Assembly (NCBI RefSeq): GCF_963378085.1 | Contig: NZ_OY726395.1 | Coordinates: 1,364,001 to 1,428,000, forward strand | DNA length: 64,000 nt | From: Mycolicibacterium sp. MU0050 | GTDB taxonomy: Bacteria; Actinomycetota; Actinomycetes; Mycobacteriales; Mycobacteriaceae | Direction of reading: 5' to 3' | Shown: in pieces, positions 16,211 to 24,632 of the stretch | Position numbering within the stretch: the stretch's first letter is position 1 | Layout: every line of letters starts with the position of its first letter | Made by a program: the position numbers and the translations under genes | Notes under the pieces: generated by a model | Told to the model about the DNA's origin: nothing | The model's input: only the letters and a program-made list of their open reading frames with translations | The model's database searches: none

Positions 16211-17752
16211 ATGTATCCGGGAACGCACGCGAAATCCGCGCCGGAACGACCGGCCGCGATCATGGCCGGCTCGGGACGGGTCCTGACCTACGGGCAGTTG
16301 GAGGACAACTCGGCGCGCCTGGCCGCCGCGCTGCATGCCGACGGGCTGCGCCCCGGCGATGTCGTGGCGCTGCTGACGGACAACGCCGTCGAAGCGTTCG
16401 AGGTTTACTGGGCGGCGCTGCGGTCGGGGCTCTACGTCACGGCGATCAACTGGCACCTCGCCCCCGAAGAAGCCGCCTACATCGTCTCCGACAGCGGTGC
16501 CAAGGCGGTCATCTGCTCGGGCGGGGTGCGCGACCTTGGTGAACAGGTCGCCAAGTTGGTCGCCGGAGTGCAGCACCGGTACGCGTTCGGCGGACCCGTG
16601 GACGGCTACGGCAGCTACACCGAGTTGCTGGAATCGGTTGGCGACGCCCGGCTCGCCGATCAGCCGCGCGGCGGGGAGATGCTGTACTCGTCGGGGACGA
16701 CGGGTCGGCCCAAGGGCATCAAGCCGCACCTGCCTCCCGGGCAGATCGACGAGGCGGGTGACCCGCTGGTCGGTCTGCTGCAACACGCGTTCGCGGTGAC
16801 CGACAAGGACGTGTACCTGTCGCCGGCGCCGATCTATCACACCGCACCGCTGAAGTGGTGCGGCGGCATTCAGGCTCTGGGCGGCACGGTGGTCCTCATG
16901 GAGCGGTTCGATGCCGAGCAGGCGTTGGCGGCGATCGAGAAGTACCGCGTGACCGCGACCCAGATGGTTCCGACCATGTTCGTCCGGATGCTGCAGTTGC
17001 CTGACGAGGTGCGCGCACGATACGACGTCTCGGCGCTGCGGCTGGCGGTACACGCGGCGGCGCCATGCCCGCCGGATGTCAAGGACGCCATGATCGATTG
17101 GTGGGGGCCCATTCTCGTCGAGTACTACGGCGCCACCGAGCAGCACGGGACCACGATCATGACGGCCGCGGAGTGGCAGACCAAGCGGGGCTCGGTGGGG
17201 AGGGCCGTGCTGGGCACGCTGCACATCTGCGACGACGACGGCGTCGAACTTCCCCCCGGGCAGGTCGGCACCATCTACTTCGAGCGTGAAGTCGCGCCGT
17301 TCGTGTACCACAACGACACCGAGAAGACGGCCGAGTCCCGGCACCGCGAACACGACAACTGGTGCACCGTAGGCGATCTCGGCTATGTCGACGAGGACGG
17401 TTACCTGTTCCTGACCGACCGCAAAGCCTTCATGATCATCTCGGGCGGGGTGAACATCTATCCGCAGGAGATCGAGAATGTCCTGACACTGCATCCCAAG
17501 GTGTTCGACGTCGCGGTCATCGGCATACCGGACGCCGAGATGGGGGAGCAGGTCAAGGCCGTGGTGCAACTCCGCGAGGGCGTGCGTCCTTCGGACGATC
17601 TCGCGGCCGAGATCGTCGCCTACGTGCGCGAGCGCATCGCGCATTACAAGGCCCCCCGCTCAGTCGATTTCGTCGATGAGCTTCCCCGGCTGGCCACCGG
17701 AAAACTGGCCAAGCGAGTACTCATCAACCAGTACGTGGAGGCAAAGCAATGA
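16211..17752 (+). CDS. Acyl-CoA synthetase (AMP-binding, FadD-like), third copy
   Basis: A 513-residue ANL ligase. Motifs are YSSGTTGRPKGIKPHLP, the A5 region EYYGATEQHGTT, the hinge GDLGYVDEDGYLFLTDRK with ISGGVNIYPQEIE, and a C-terminal LPRLATGKLAKR lysine. The N-terminus M-Y-P-G-T-H-A is typical of related mycobacterial ligases, which supports ATG 16211. The stop overlaps the P450 start (ATGA). As first gene of the P450 cassette it probably activates the acid produced by the oxidative steps or the initial substrate acid. Upstream regulation through the leader is described separately. Confidence 0.92.
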   Translation: MYPGTHAKSAPERPAAIMAGSGRVLTYGQLEDNSARLAAALHADGLRPGDVVALLTDNAVEAFEVYWAALRSGLYVTAINWHLAPEEAAYIVSDSGAKAVICSGGVRDLGEQVAKLVAGVQHRYAFGGPVDGYGSYTELLESVGDARLADQPRGGEMLYSSGTTGRPKGIKPHLPPGQIDEAGDPLVGLLQHAFAVTDKDVYLSPAPIYHTAPLKWCGGIQALGGTVVLMERFDAEQALAAIEKYRVTATQMVPTMFVRMLQLPDEVRARYDVSALRLAVHAAAPCPPDVKDAMIDWWGPILVEYYGATEQHGTTIMTAAEWQTKRGSVGRAVLGTLHICDDDGVELPPGQVGTIYFEREVAPFVYHNDTEKTAESRHREHDNWCTVGDLGYVDEDGYLFLTDRKAFMIISGGVNIYPQEIENVLTLHPKVFDVAVIGIPDAEMGEQVKAVVQLREGVRPSDDLAAEIVAYVRERIAHYKAPRSVDFVDELPRLATGKLAKRVLINQYVEAKQ

Positions 17753-19017
17753 CCACTGAAACGACGCAGAGCCAGGTTGACCGCCCGGCGTTCGACCCCA
17801 TCAGCATCTCCACTCTGGAGTTCTGGTCCAAGACACCCGACGAGCGGGAACCGCTGTTCAAGATCCTGCGCGACGAGCGCCCGGTCAGCTGGCACCCGCC
17901 CATCGAGGGCACCATGATGCCGCCGCCGGTGGACGGGGTCTGGGCGATCACCCGCCACGCCGATATCGAGTACGTCAGCAAGCATCCGGAGGTGTTCTGT
18001 TCCGGGCAGGGCACCCAGGTCGAAGCCATCCCCGTCGAACTGCTGGAATTGGCCGAATCGTTCCTGTCGATGGACGGCGAGAAGCATTCCAGCCTGCGGC
18101 GCCTGATCAGTTCGGTGTTCACCCCCCGGCGCCTCCAGATCATCCGTGACCAGGTGAACAACCAGGCAAGGCAGATCGTCGACGATCTGGTCAAGACCAA
18201 AGAGGGCGACTTCGTCGAGCAGGTCTCCAAGCGGCTGCCGATGTGGACCATCTACGAAATGATGGGACTGGCACCGGAACTGCGGGACGAGGTCACCCGT
18301 TACGCGGACGGCATGGTGTCGTGGGCGGACCCGGAGATCGCGGCGGGCCGCGAGCCGATGGAAGTCATCGGCCAGTCGTTGTTCGGTCTACGCACCGCCG
18401 CGATCGAACTGGCGGATCAGCGCCGCGCGAAGCCCACCGACGATCTGATGTCGCAGCTGGTCCAGGCCGAGATCGATGGGCGACGGCTGACCAACGACGA
18501 GTTGGGCGCGTTCTTCGTGTTGCTGTCGGTGGCCGGCAACGACACCACCCGCAACACCACCTCGCTCAACACGATTGCGCTGCAGCAGTTCCCCGAGCAG
18601 CGTCAGCTTTTGGTCGACGACTTCGACGGCCACATCCACACGGCGATCGAGGAGTTCGTCCGGTGGGCCACGCCGGTCATGACCTTCCGTCGCACCCTCA
18701 CGCAGGACACGGTGCTGCACGGTCAGCAGCTGAGGAAGGGCGACTGGGTGCTGCTGATGTACTCGTCGGGCAACCGCGACGAACGTGCCTTCTCCGACCC
18801 CTACGCCTACGATCTGCGGCGTAAACCCAACCCCCACGTGGCTTTCGGCGGCGGCGGCCCGCACTACTGCATGGGTGCCTTCCTGGCCAAGATGCAGCTG
18901 GAGGCGATGTTCCGCGAACTCATCTTCCGGGCGCCGACCCTGCGGGTGGGCGAGCCGACGCTGCTGCGAAGCAACTTCATGCACGCGGTGAAGTCACTGC
19001 CCTACACCCTGGATTAG
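17749..19017 (+). CDS. Cytochrome P450
   Basis: A 422-residue soluble bacterial P450. The I-helix oxygen-activation motif A-G-N-D-T-T (residues 262-267) and the haem-binding loop FGGGGPHYCMG with cysteine ligand C374 are intact, as is the K-helix E-x-x-R-like region. It needs a ferredoxin and reductase, both encoded downstream (21216 and 21460). The sequence is clearly paralogous to the P450 at 48098-49378, with shared V-S-W-x-P-P-x-E-G-T-M and F-C-S-G-Q-G stretches. The resemblance to the CYP125/CYP142 group suggests omega-hydroxylation of an alkyl or sterol side chain, but the family number is not assignable here. Confidence 0.93.
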   Translation: MTTETTQSQVDRPAFDPISISTLEFWSKTPDEREPLFKILRDERPVSWHPPIEGTMMPPPVDGVWAITRHADIEYVSKHPEVFCSGQGTQVEAIPVELLELAESFLSMDGEKHSSLRRLISSVFTPRRLQIIRDQVNNQARQIVDDLVKTKEGDFVEQVSKRLPMWTIYEMMGLAPELRDEVTRYADGMVSWADPEIAAGREPMEVIGQSLFGLRTAAIELADQRRAKPTDDLMSQLVQAEIDGRRLTNDELGAFFVLLSVAGNDTTRNTTSLNTIALQQFPEQRQLLVDDFDGHIHTAIEEFVRWATPVMTFRRTLTQDTVLHGQQLRKGDWVLLMYSSGNRDERAFSDPYAYDLRRKPNPHVAFGGGGPHYCMGAFLAKMQLEAMFRELIFRAPTLRVGEPTLLRSNFMHAVKSLPYTLD

Positions 19018-19027
19018 GAGCTCTCCC

Positions 19028-19819
19028 ATGTCTGAGTTCGGCAACAAGCGCTACGTCGTCACCGGCGCGGCCTCCGGAATCGGTGACGCCACCGCCCGCA
19101 AGCTGATCGAGGCCGGCGCGGAGGTCGTTTCCCTGGACCGCAACATTCCGAGCGCACCGGTCAGCCGGCACATCGACGTGGATCTGGCGAATCCACGCAG
19201 CATCGATGCCGCCGTCGAGCAACTCGACGGGTCCTACGACGGGTTGATGAACATCGCCGGGATCCCGGGGACAGCACCGGGAGATCTGGTCATTGCCGTC
19301 AACAGCCTGGCGGTGCGGCACCTGACCGAGGCGTGCCTCGGACGGCTCACGCCGGGCAGCGCCGTCACCATCGTCTCCTCGACGGCCGGATTCGATTGGC
19401 CCGAACGGTTGGAGGCCATCCGCGAGTTGCTGGCGACCGACTCGTTCGAAGCCGGGGCGGCGTGGTTCAAGGAACACCCGCAGCCGGGCAACGCCTACAA
19501 CTTCTCCAAGATGGTCACCACGGTCTACACCATGTCGATGGGCCTGGCCGCGGCGCAGCAGGGGCTGCGCATCAACGCGGTGCTGCCGGGCCCGGTGGAG
19601 ACGCCGATCCTGGTCGACTTCGAGGAATCCATGGGTAAAGAAACCCTCGACGGGGTCAAGGGATTGGTCGGTCGGCACGCCACCCCCGACGACATCGCCG
19701 ACGTGGTGTTGTTCCTGGCCTCGGATGCCGCTCGGTGGATCAACGGCCAAGCCATCGCGGTCGACGGCGGCATCACCGGCGCGATCGCCTCCGGCGTCGT
19801 GCCCAAGCCCGAAATCTGA
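19028..19819 (+). CDS. SDR-family oxidoreductase (coniferyl-alcohol-dehydrogenase-like)
   Basis: A 263-residue classical short-chain dehydrogenase. It has the nucleotide motif TGAASGIG at residues 12-19, a serine near residue 117 and the catalytic Y157-x-x-x-K161. An extended loop before the active site and the N-I-A-G segment resemble the coniferyl-alcohol dehydrogenase/3-alpha-HSD group. AGGAG lies 8 bp upstream of ATG 19028. Set between a P450 and an aldehyde dehydrogenase, it is a good candidate for oxidising the P450-made alcohol. Confidence 0.88.
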   Translation: MSEFGNKRYVVTGAASGIGDATARKLIEAGAEVVSLDRNIPSAPVSRHIDVDLANPRSIDAAVEQLDGSYDGLMNIAGIPGTAPGDLVIAVNSLAVRHLTEACLGRLTPGSAVTIVSSTAGFDWPERLEAIRELLATDSFEAGAAWFKEHPQPGNAYNFSKMVTTVYTMSMGLAAAQQGLRINAVLPGPVETPILVDFEESMGKETLDGVKGLVGRHATPDDIADVVLFLASDAARWINGQAIAVDGGITGAIASGVVPKPEI

Positions 19820-19827
19820 GGGGTGTC

Positions 19828-21216
19828 ATGACTATTCACGCTGATTACCGCGACGCGGCCACGTCCGGCGCGCGTGACGAGTTGCAGTCGGTATTCGCCA
19901 CCGGCCGGACCAAGCCGCTGCAGTGGCGGCTGGCGCAACTCGCCGGCATCGAGCGGTTGTGTCAAGAACAGGAGGCGGCCATCGCGGAGGCGCTGGCCGC
20001 CGACCTGGGAAGGTCCGCGGTCGAAGCCTGGCTCGGCGACATCGCCTCCACGGTTGCCGAGGCCGCGTACGCACGCAAGAACCTCAAGAAGTGGATGCGC
20101 CGCAAGCGCGTCGGTTTACCGCTGGCCCAACGGCCCGGAAGCGGCTGGGTGCAGTACGACCCGTTGGGTGTCGTCCTGATCATCGGGCCGTGGAACTATC
20201 CGCTCTACCTGAGTCTGGGGCCGCTGGTCGCCGCCGTCGCGGCGGGCAACTGCGCCGTGGTGAAGCCGTCCGAGTTGGCGCCGGCCACGTCGGCGCTGCT
20301 GGCCCGGCTGATCCCCAGGTATCTCGACGGGGATGCCATCAAGGTGATCGAGGGCGACGCGGGGACCACGCAGTCCCTGCTGGCACAGGGCTTCGACCAC
20401 GCCTTGTTCACCGGCGGCACGGAGGTCGGCCGCAAGATCATGGCGGCGGCCGCGCCCACCCTGACCCCGGTCACGCTCGAACTCGGCGGCAAGAGCCCGG
20501 TGATCGTCACCGCCGACGCCGACTTGGACGTCGCCGCACGGCGGATCGCCTGGGTGAAACTGCTCAACTCGGGCCAGACCTGCATTGCCCCGGACTACGT
20601 TCTGGTCGACCGCACCGTTCGGGACGAGTTGGTGGCCAAGATCGTCGAGACCATCCGCGCGTTCCGGGCCGGTGACTCGCCGTCGTTGCGCATCGTCAAC
20701 GAGCGCCAGTTCGACCGCCTCGCATCCCTGATCGCCACCGCGAGCGGCAAGGTGGTTGCCGGCGGCGGCTCGAACCGGGCGGAGCTCCGGATCGAACCGA
20801 CCGTGATCGTCGACCCGGCGCCGAGTGACCCTTTGATGGGCGAGGAGATCTTCGGTCCCATCCTGCCGATCCTGACGATCGAATCGACGGACGCGGCAGT
20901 GAAGTTCATCAACGCGCGGCCCAAGCCGCTGGCGTTGTACGTCTTCACGAAGTCGACGCAAACCGGCCGGCGATTGATCGACGCGATTCCTTCCGGCGGC
21001 GCGGTCATCAATCACCTGGCCATGCATTGCCTGGTGCCGCAGCTGCCCTTCGGTGGGGTGGGGGACAGCGGCATGGGCGCCTACCACGGTAGGTGGGGTT
21101 TCGAGGCGCTCAGTCACCGGCGAGCCGTGCTGGCCAAGCCCGCCAAGCCGGATCCGTCGCTGGTGTATCCGCCCTACACCGAGCGCGCGCTCAAGATCAT
21201 GAGGAGGTTGTTCTGA
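19828..21216 (+). CDS. Aldehyde dehydrogenase (class-3-like)
   Basis: A 462-residue NAD(P)-dependent aldehyde dehydrogenase of the short, class-3 type. The conserved FTGGTEVGRKI cofactor loop, the glutamate motif T-L-E-L-G-G-K-S-P and the catalytic cysteine region NSGQTCIAPDYVL are present. I chose ATG 19828 because the N-terminus then matches the family; the frame continues upstream into the SDR gene. It would oxidise the aldehyde from the preceding alcohol dehydrogenases to an acid for the CoA ligases. Its stop shares one base with the ferredoxin start. Confidence 0.92.
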   Translation: MTIHADYRDAATSGARDELQSVFATGRTKPLQWRLAQLAGIERLCQEQEAAIAEALAADLGRSAVEAWLGDIASTVAEAAYARKNLKKWMRRKRVGLPLAQRPGSGWVQYDPLGVVLIIGPWNYPLYLSLGPLVAAVAAGNCAVVKPSELAPATSALLARLIPRYLDGDAIKVIEGDAGTTQSLLAQGFDHALFTGGTEVGRKIMAAAAPTLTPVTLELGGKSPVIVTADADLDVAARRIAWVKLLNSGQTCIAPDYVLVDRTVRDELVAKIVETIRAFRAGDSPSLRIVNERQFDRLASLIATASGKVVAGGGSNRAELRIEPTVIVDPAPSDPLMGEEIFGPILPILTIESTDAAVKFINARPKPLALYVFTKSTQTGRRLIDAIPSGGAVINHLAMHCLVPQLPFGGVGDSGMGAYHGRWGFEALSHRRAVLAKPAKPDPSLVYPPYTERALKIMRRLF

Positions 21217-21404
21217 TGGCGGTTCGAGTTGACACCAGCAAGTGTTCCGGGATCGGCCTGTGCGAGGTCACCGCGCCCGCGGTGTTCGAAGTCGGCGACG
21301 ACGGCCAAGCGCATGTTCTCGACGAGAACCCGCCCGCCTCGGAGAGACCCGCTGTCGAGGAAGCGATTTCGAACTGCCCGACCGTGGCCCTGTCGATGGA
21401 CTGA
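21216..21404 (+). CDS. 3Fe-4S ferredoxin, P450 partner type
   Basis: A 62-residue ferredoxin with cysteines C10, C16 and C54 (C-S-G-I-G-L-C and N-C-P). The missing middle cysteine, here isoleucine at position 13, is the hallmark of the 3Fe-4S P450-linked ferredoxins of actinobacteria. It presumably carries electrons from the reductase at 21460 to the P450 at 17749. The start overlaps the aldehyde dehydrogenase stop (TGATG). Confidence 0.92.
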   Translation: MAVRVDTSKCSGIGLCEVTAPAVFEVGDDGQAHVLDENPPASERPAVEEAISNCPTVALSMD

Positions 21405-21459
21405 GATCGACCTTGAGATCGCGCGTTCCGAATAGATCATCCAGCCCAAGCGAGTTTCC

Positions 21460-23064
21460 GTGACCTTCGTCATCACCCAGAACTGCTGCAACGACGCCAG
21501 TTGCGTCCCCGTCTGCCCGGTCGACTGCATCCGACCGGTGCCTTCGGCCGACGGCAGCGACTCGACCATGCTCTACATCGATCCCGCGTCGTGTGTGGAT
21601 TGTGGTGCTTGCGAGGCCGAATGCCCGGTCGGCGCCATCTACCACGAGGATGAGCTCCCCGGTCCGCAGACGGTTTTCCTGGACATCAACGCCCAGTATT
21701 TCGCGGACCGCCCGCTACGGGCGCGCGCGGCGGACCCCGAGCCCCCTCGCCGCGACGTGGAGCCGGGCGCCCTGCGGGTGGCGATCGTGGGCACCGGACC
21801 GGCGGCGTGCTACGCCGCAACGGAGTTGATGCGCACCGCCGGTGTCGAAGTCAACATGTTCGAGCGGTTGCCGACGCCGTTCGGACTGATCCGCTCCGGC
21901 GTGGCCCCCGATCACCAACGCACCAAGGGCGTCGTCGCGCTGTTCGAACCGGCTTTGACGCATCCGAATCTGCGCTGCTACTTCAATGTCGCGGTGGGAG
22001 AGGACATCTCGCACGAGGAGCTGCTCGAGCACCACCACGCCGTCATCTACGGCGTGGGGGCCTCATCGAGTCGGACGCTGGGCATCCCCGGTGAGGAGTT
22101 GCCCGGGAACCACGCCGCCGCCGACGTTGTCGGCTGGTACAACGGCCACCCGGACCACGCCGGCGACTCCATCGACGTGTCCACGCGTCGAGCGGTCATC
22201 ATCGGCAACGGCAACGTCGCCCTCGACGTCGCCAGGGTCCTGCTCGGCACGACCGAGCAGCTGGCCGCCACCGATATCGCCGAGCATGCGTTGCGGCACT
22301 TGGCCGAGAGCCGCATCGAAGAGGTGGTGATCGTGGGTCGCCGCGGTGTCGCCGACGCGGCCTTCACCATCGGTGAGTTCATCGCGGTCGGCGAGTTGGC
22401 CGGCGTGGACATCGTCATCGCCGGCGACATCGGGGAACGGCCCGACTCCGACTTCGACGGGGCGTTGAAGTTCGATACCGCCGAAACCTATGCCCGCCGT
22501 ACCCCGGTGAGCGGCAACAAGCGTCTGGTGTTCCGGTTCGGGACGACTCCGGTCGAGGCGGTGGGAGCAGAGCGGGTGGAGGGACTGCGGGTCACCCCCA
22601 CCCGCGGGGACGGCGGTCCGGGCGACGAGGTCATCGAGACCGGCCTGATCCTTCGCTCCGTGGGTTACCGCGGCACGGCGATACCCGGTCTGCCCTTCGA
22701 TACCGAACGCGGTGTGGTGCCCAACGAGGGAGGCCGAGTCGTCGCCGGCGACGACGCCGTGCCCGGCGTCTACGTGACCGGTTGGATCAAGCGCGGCCCG
22801 CGGGGCTTCATCGGCACCAACCGCACCTGCGCGCAGGAGACGGTTGCCCACCTCCTGGACGACTTCCGGCACGGGCGGCTGCCGACGGTTGCCGCTGCCG
22901 GAAGGGGCGTCGACGCGCTGCTCGAGCAGCGCGGGGTCAGCCCCATCGATTGGGCCGGCTGGCAGCGGATCGAGGAAGCGGAACGCCGCCGAGGCGCGGA
23001 GAACTCGCGGCCCCGCGTCAAGTTTGCCGCGGTACCCGAGCTGATCGCGGCGGCCGCGGAGTAG
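21460..23064 (+). CDS. fprB-like: Ferredoxin-NADP reductase with N-terminal ferredoxin domain (FprB-like)
   Basis: A 534-residue fusion. Residues 1-70 form a two-cluster ferredoxin, with C-V-D-C-G-A-C-E-A-E-C-P for one cluster and an N-terminal C-C-N-D-A-S-C-V-P-V-C-P for the other. The rest is an adrenodoxin-reductase-like flavoprotein with V-A-I-V-G-T-G-P-A-A-C-Y for FAD and I-I-G-N-G-N-V-A-L-D-V-A-R for NADP. The organisation equals M. tuberculosis FprB. The start is GTG 21460. It is the expected electron source for the ferredoxin and P450 upstream, making the cassette self-sufficient. Confidence 0.92.
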   Translation: MTFVITQNCCNDASCVPVCPVDCIRPVPSADGSDSTMLYIDPASCVDCGACEAECPVGAIYHEDELPGPQTVFLDINAQYFADRPLRARAADPEPPRRDVEPGALRVAIVGTGPAACYAATELMRTAGVEVNMFERLPTPFGLIRSGVAPDHQRTKGVVALFEPALTHPNLRCYFNVAVGEDISHEELLEHHHAVIYGVGASSSRTLGIPGEELPGNHAAADVVGWYNGHPDHAGDSIDVSTRRAVIIGNGNVALDVARVLLGTTEQLAATDIAEHALRHLAESRIEEVVIVGRRGVADAAFTIGEFIAVGELAGVDIVIAGDIGERPDSDFDGALKFDTAETYARRTPVSGNKRLVFRFGTTPVEAVGAERVEGLRVTPTRGDGGPGDEVIETGLILRSVGYRGTAIPGLPFDTERGVVPNEGGRVVAGDDAVPGVYVTGWIKRGPRGFIGTNRTCAQETVAHLLDDFRHGRLPTVAAAGRGVDALLEQRGVSPIDWAGWQRIEEAERRRGAENSRPRVKFAAVPELIAAAAE

Positions 23065-23130
23065 GCCAGAATGGACTGACGGACACGTCGCGCCCAGCAG
23101 GGTCGCCCGACCCCAAGATAGGACAGAGCT

Positions 23131-23967
23131 ATGTCGCAGTACCTGCAGGACAAGGTCATTCTCGTCACCGGCGCCGGCAGCGGGTTCGGCAAGTTGATCT
23201 CGGAGAAGTGCGCCGCGGCCGGCGCGAAGGTCGTCGGGGTCGACGTCGACGCCGACCGGTTGAACGAGGTGTTCGACGGCATCCGCTCCGCTGGTCACCA
23301 GGGCACCACGCATGTCGCCGACGTCGCTGACATGGCGCAGGTCAAGGCGGCCGCCCAGCACGCCCTCGACACCTTCGGGGCCATCGACGTGCTGGTGAAC
23401 AACGCCGGGGTGATGCCGCTGGCGTTCTTCTCCGATCACGAGCAGGCGTGGGAGAAGTGGCATCAGGCGATCGACATCAACTTCAAGGGTGTCGTCAACG
23501 GCATCTCCGCGGTGTATGACCAGATGATCGCGCAAGGGCGGGGCCATGTGGTGAACATTTCCTCGATCTACGGTAACGCCGGCCTCGAAGGCTCCGGCGT
23601 GTACAGCGCCACCAAGGCCGCCGTCGATGCCCTGTCGAACTCGCTGCGGGTCGAGGCGCAGGGCAAGATCAAGGTCTCGACGATCAAGCCCACCGGCATC
23701 CTGGGGACCAACCTGGCGAACTCCGTGGTCAACGAGATGGCGATCGTGGGGTTGGTGGGTCAGAAGGCCATGCAGTTCATGGAGAACATCGGCAACGTCC
23801 AGAACGGGTCGCTGCGGCCCGAACAGACGGACCCGGAGTCGCCCGAGTACTGGCTGATCCGACCGGAGGATCTGGTCGAGGCGGTCGTGCATGTCATCGA
23901 CCAGCCCTGGGGCGTGAATCTCAGCGATGTCACCGTGCGGGCCACCGGTGAAAACTACGTGTACTGA
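23131..23967 (+). CDS. SDR-family oxidoreductase
   Basis: A 278-residue classical SDR. It has TGAGSGFG at residues 13-20, N-N-A-G at 90-93, S144, and the catalytic Y158-x-x-x-K162 (V-Y-S-A-T-K). It is separated from the reductase gene by 66 bp and is the last gene of the cassette before a terminator hairpin. It probably oxidises a secondary alcohol of the pathway; the substrate is not identifiable. Confidence 0.9.
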   Translation: MSQYLQDKVILVTGAGSGFGKLISEKCAAAGAKVVGVDVDADRLNEVFDGIRSAGHQGTTHVADVADMAQVKAAAQHALDTFGAIDVLVNNAGVMPLAFFSDHEQAWEKWHQAIDINFKGVVNGISAVYDQMIAQGRGHVVNISSIYGNAGLEGSGVYSATKAAVDALSNSLRVEAQGKIKVSTIKPTGILGTNLANSVVNEMAIVGLVGQKAMQFMENIGNVQNGSLRPEQTDPESPEYWLIRPEDLVEAVVHVIDQPWGVNLSDVTVRATGENYVY

Positions 23968-23994
23968 CCGGTTTTGAACTCGCGCGAACGCCGC

Positions 23995-24029
23995 GGCAGC
24001 CGATCAGGGCGTCAGTCTGATCGGCTGCC
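23995..24029. terminator. Hairpin terminator between convergent genes
   Basis: Perfect 13-bp arms, GGCAGCCGATCAG (23995-24007) and complement (24017-24029), with a 9-nt loop, lie between the convergent SDR and NTF2-like genes. No long T run follows, as is common for mycobacterial terminators. Confidence 0.75.
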
Positions 24030-24041
24030 TTCGTGCGGGTT

Positions 24042-24482
24042 TTAGCCGATCGGGACTCCGGCCTGATCCAGCACGGTGGCCAGGTCCCAGAAGTCGTCGT
24101 GGGAGGTCAGCTTGCCGCTCTCGTCGTACCTGCATACCGCCACGCCGGGAACGCTGAACTGCGAGCCGGTGGCATCGATCAGCTTGCCCGACCGCAGTCG
24201 CAGCGGCCCGTTGAAGCTACCGCTCCACACCCAGTTCGAGTACAGCCGGCCGTCAGCGGCATGAGTGTCGCCGAATTCGATCAGCGAATCGGAGGCGAAC
24301 TTCAGCATGAAGCGATGGAACCGCGCGATCTCCTCGTGGCCCCGGTAGGTCCCGTCCATCGCCACATCGGTGTAGGTCCCCTCGGCCGCGAAGAACTTCA
24401 GCAGCGCCTCGGAGTCCGTGCTCCACGCGGCGGAATACGCCTTGGCGAAGCTCGGGTCGGTCGGGTGCGGTGTCGTCATCAC
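24042..24482 (-). CDS. NTF2/SnoaL-like protein
   Basis: A 146-residue single-domain protein with the cone-shaped NTF2-like signature (a helix ending in L-L-K-F-F-A-A-E-G-T-Y, then conserved strands including W-V-W-S-G-S-F). Members are small isomerases, hydratases or cyclases, or non-catalytic. ATG 24482 has AAGGAA upstream. It is monocistronic and divergent from the APH-type kinase operon. The function is unknown. Confidence 0.75.
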   Translation of the reverse strand: MMTTPHPTDPSFAKAYSAAWSTDSEALLKFFAAEGTYTDVAMDGTYRGHEEIARFHRFMLKFASDSLIEFGDTHAADGRLYSNWVWSGSFNGPLRLRSGKLIDATGSQFSVPGVAVCRYDESGKLTSHDDFWDLATVLDQAGVPIG

Positions 24483-24632
24483 AATTCCTTGCGTAGTCGG
24501 GCTTCCGGCCAGTGAATCTACTGGTTATTAGAAACACTGCGCGCGGAAACGGCTGTCCCACTCGAACTGGTTCTAGCTGCGAACCGTCAGTGCTACGGTG
24601 GGGTGAATTTAGTATTCATTAGATAATGAGGA
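24483..24632. promoter_or_regulatory. Divergent promoter region
   Basis: 150 bp, AT-rich at both ends. A good -10, TAGTAT (24610-24615), faces right and overlaps a box, TTTAGTATTCATTAGAT (24608-24624), related to the TTTAAY family seen elsewhere (13 of 17 positions). On the left side, TAGATT read on the minus strand could serve the NTF2-like gene. Confidence 0.4.
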
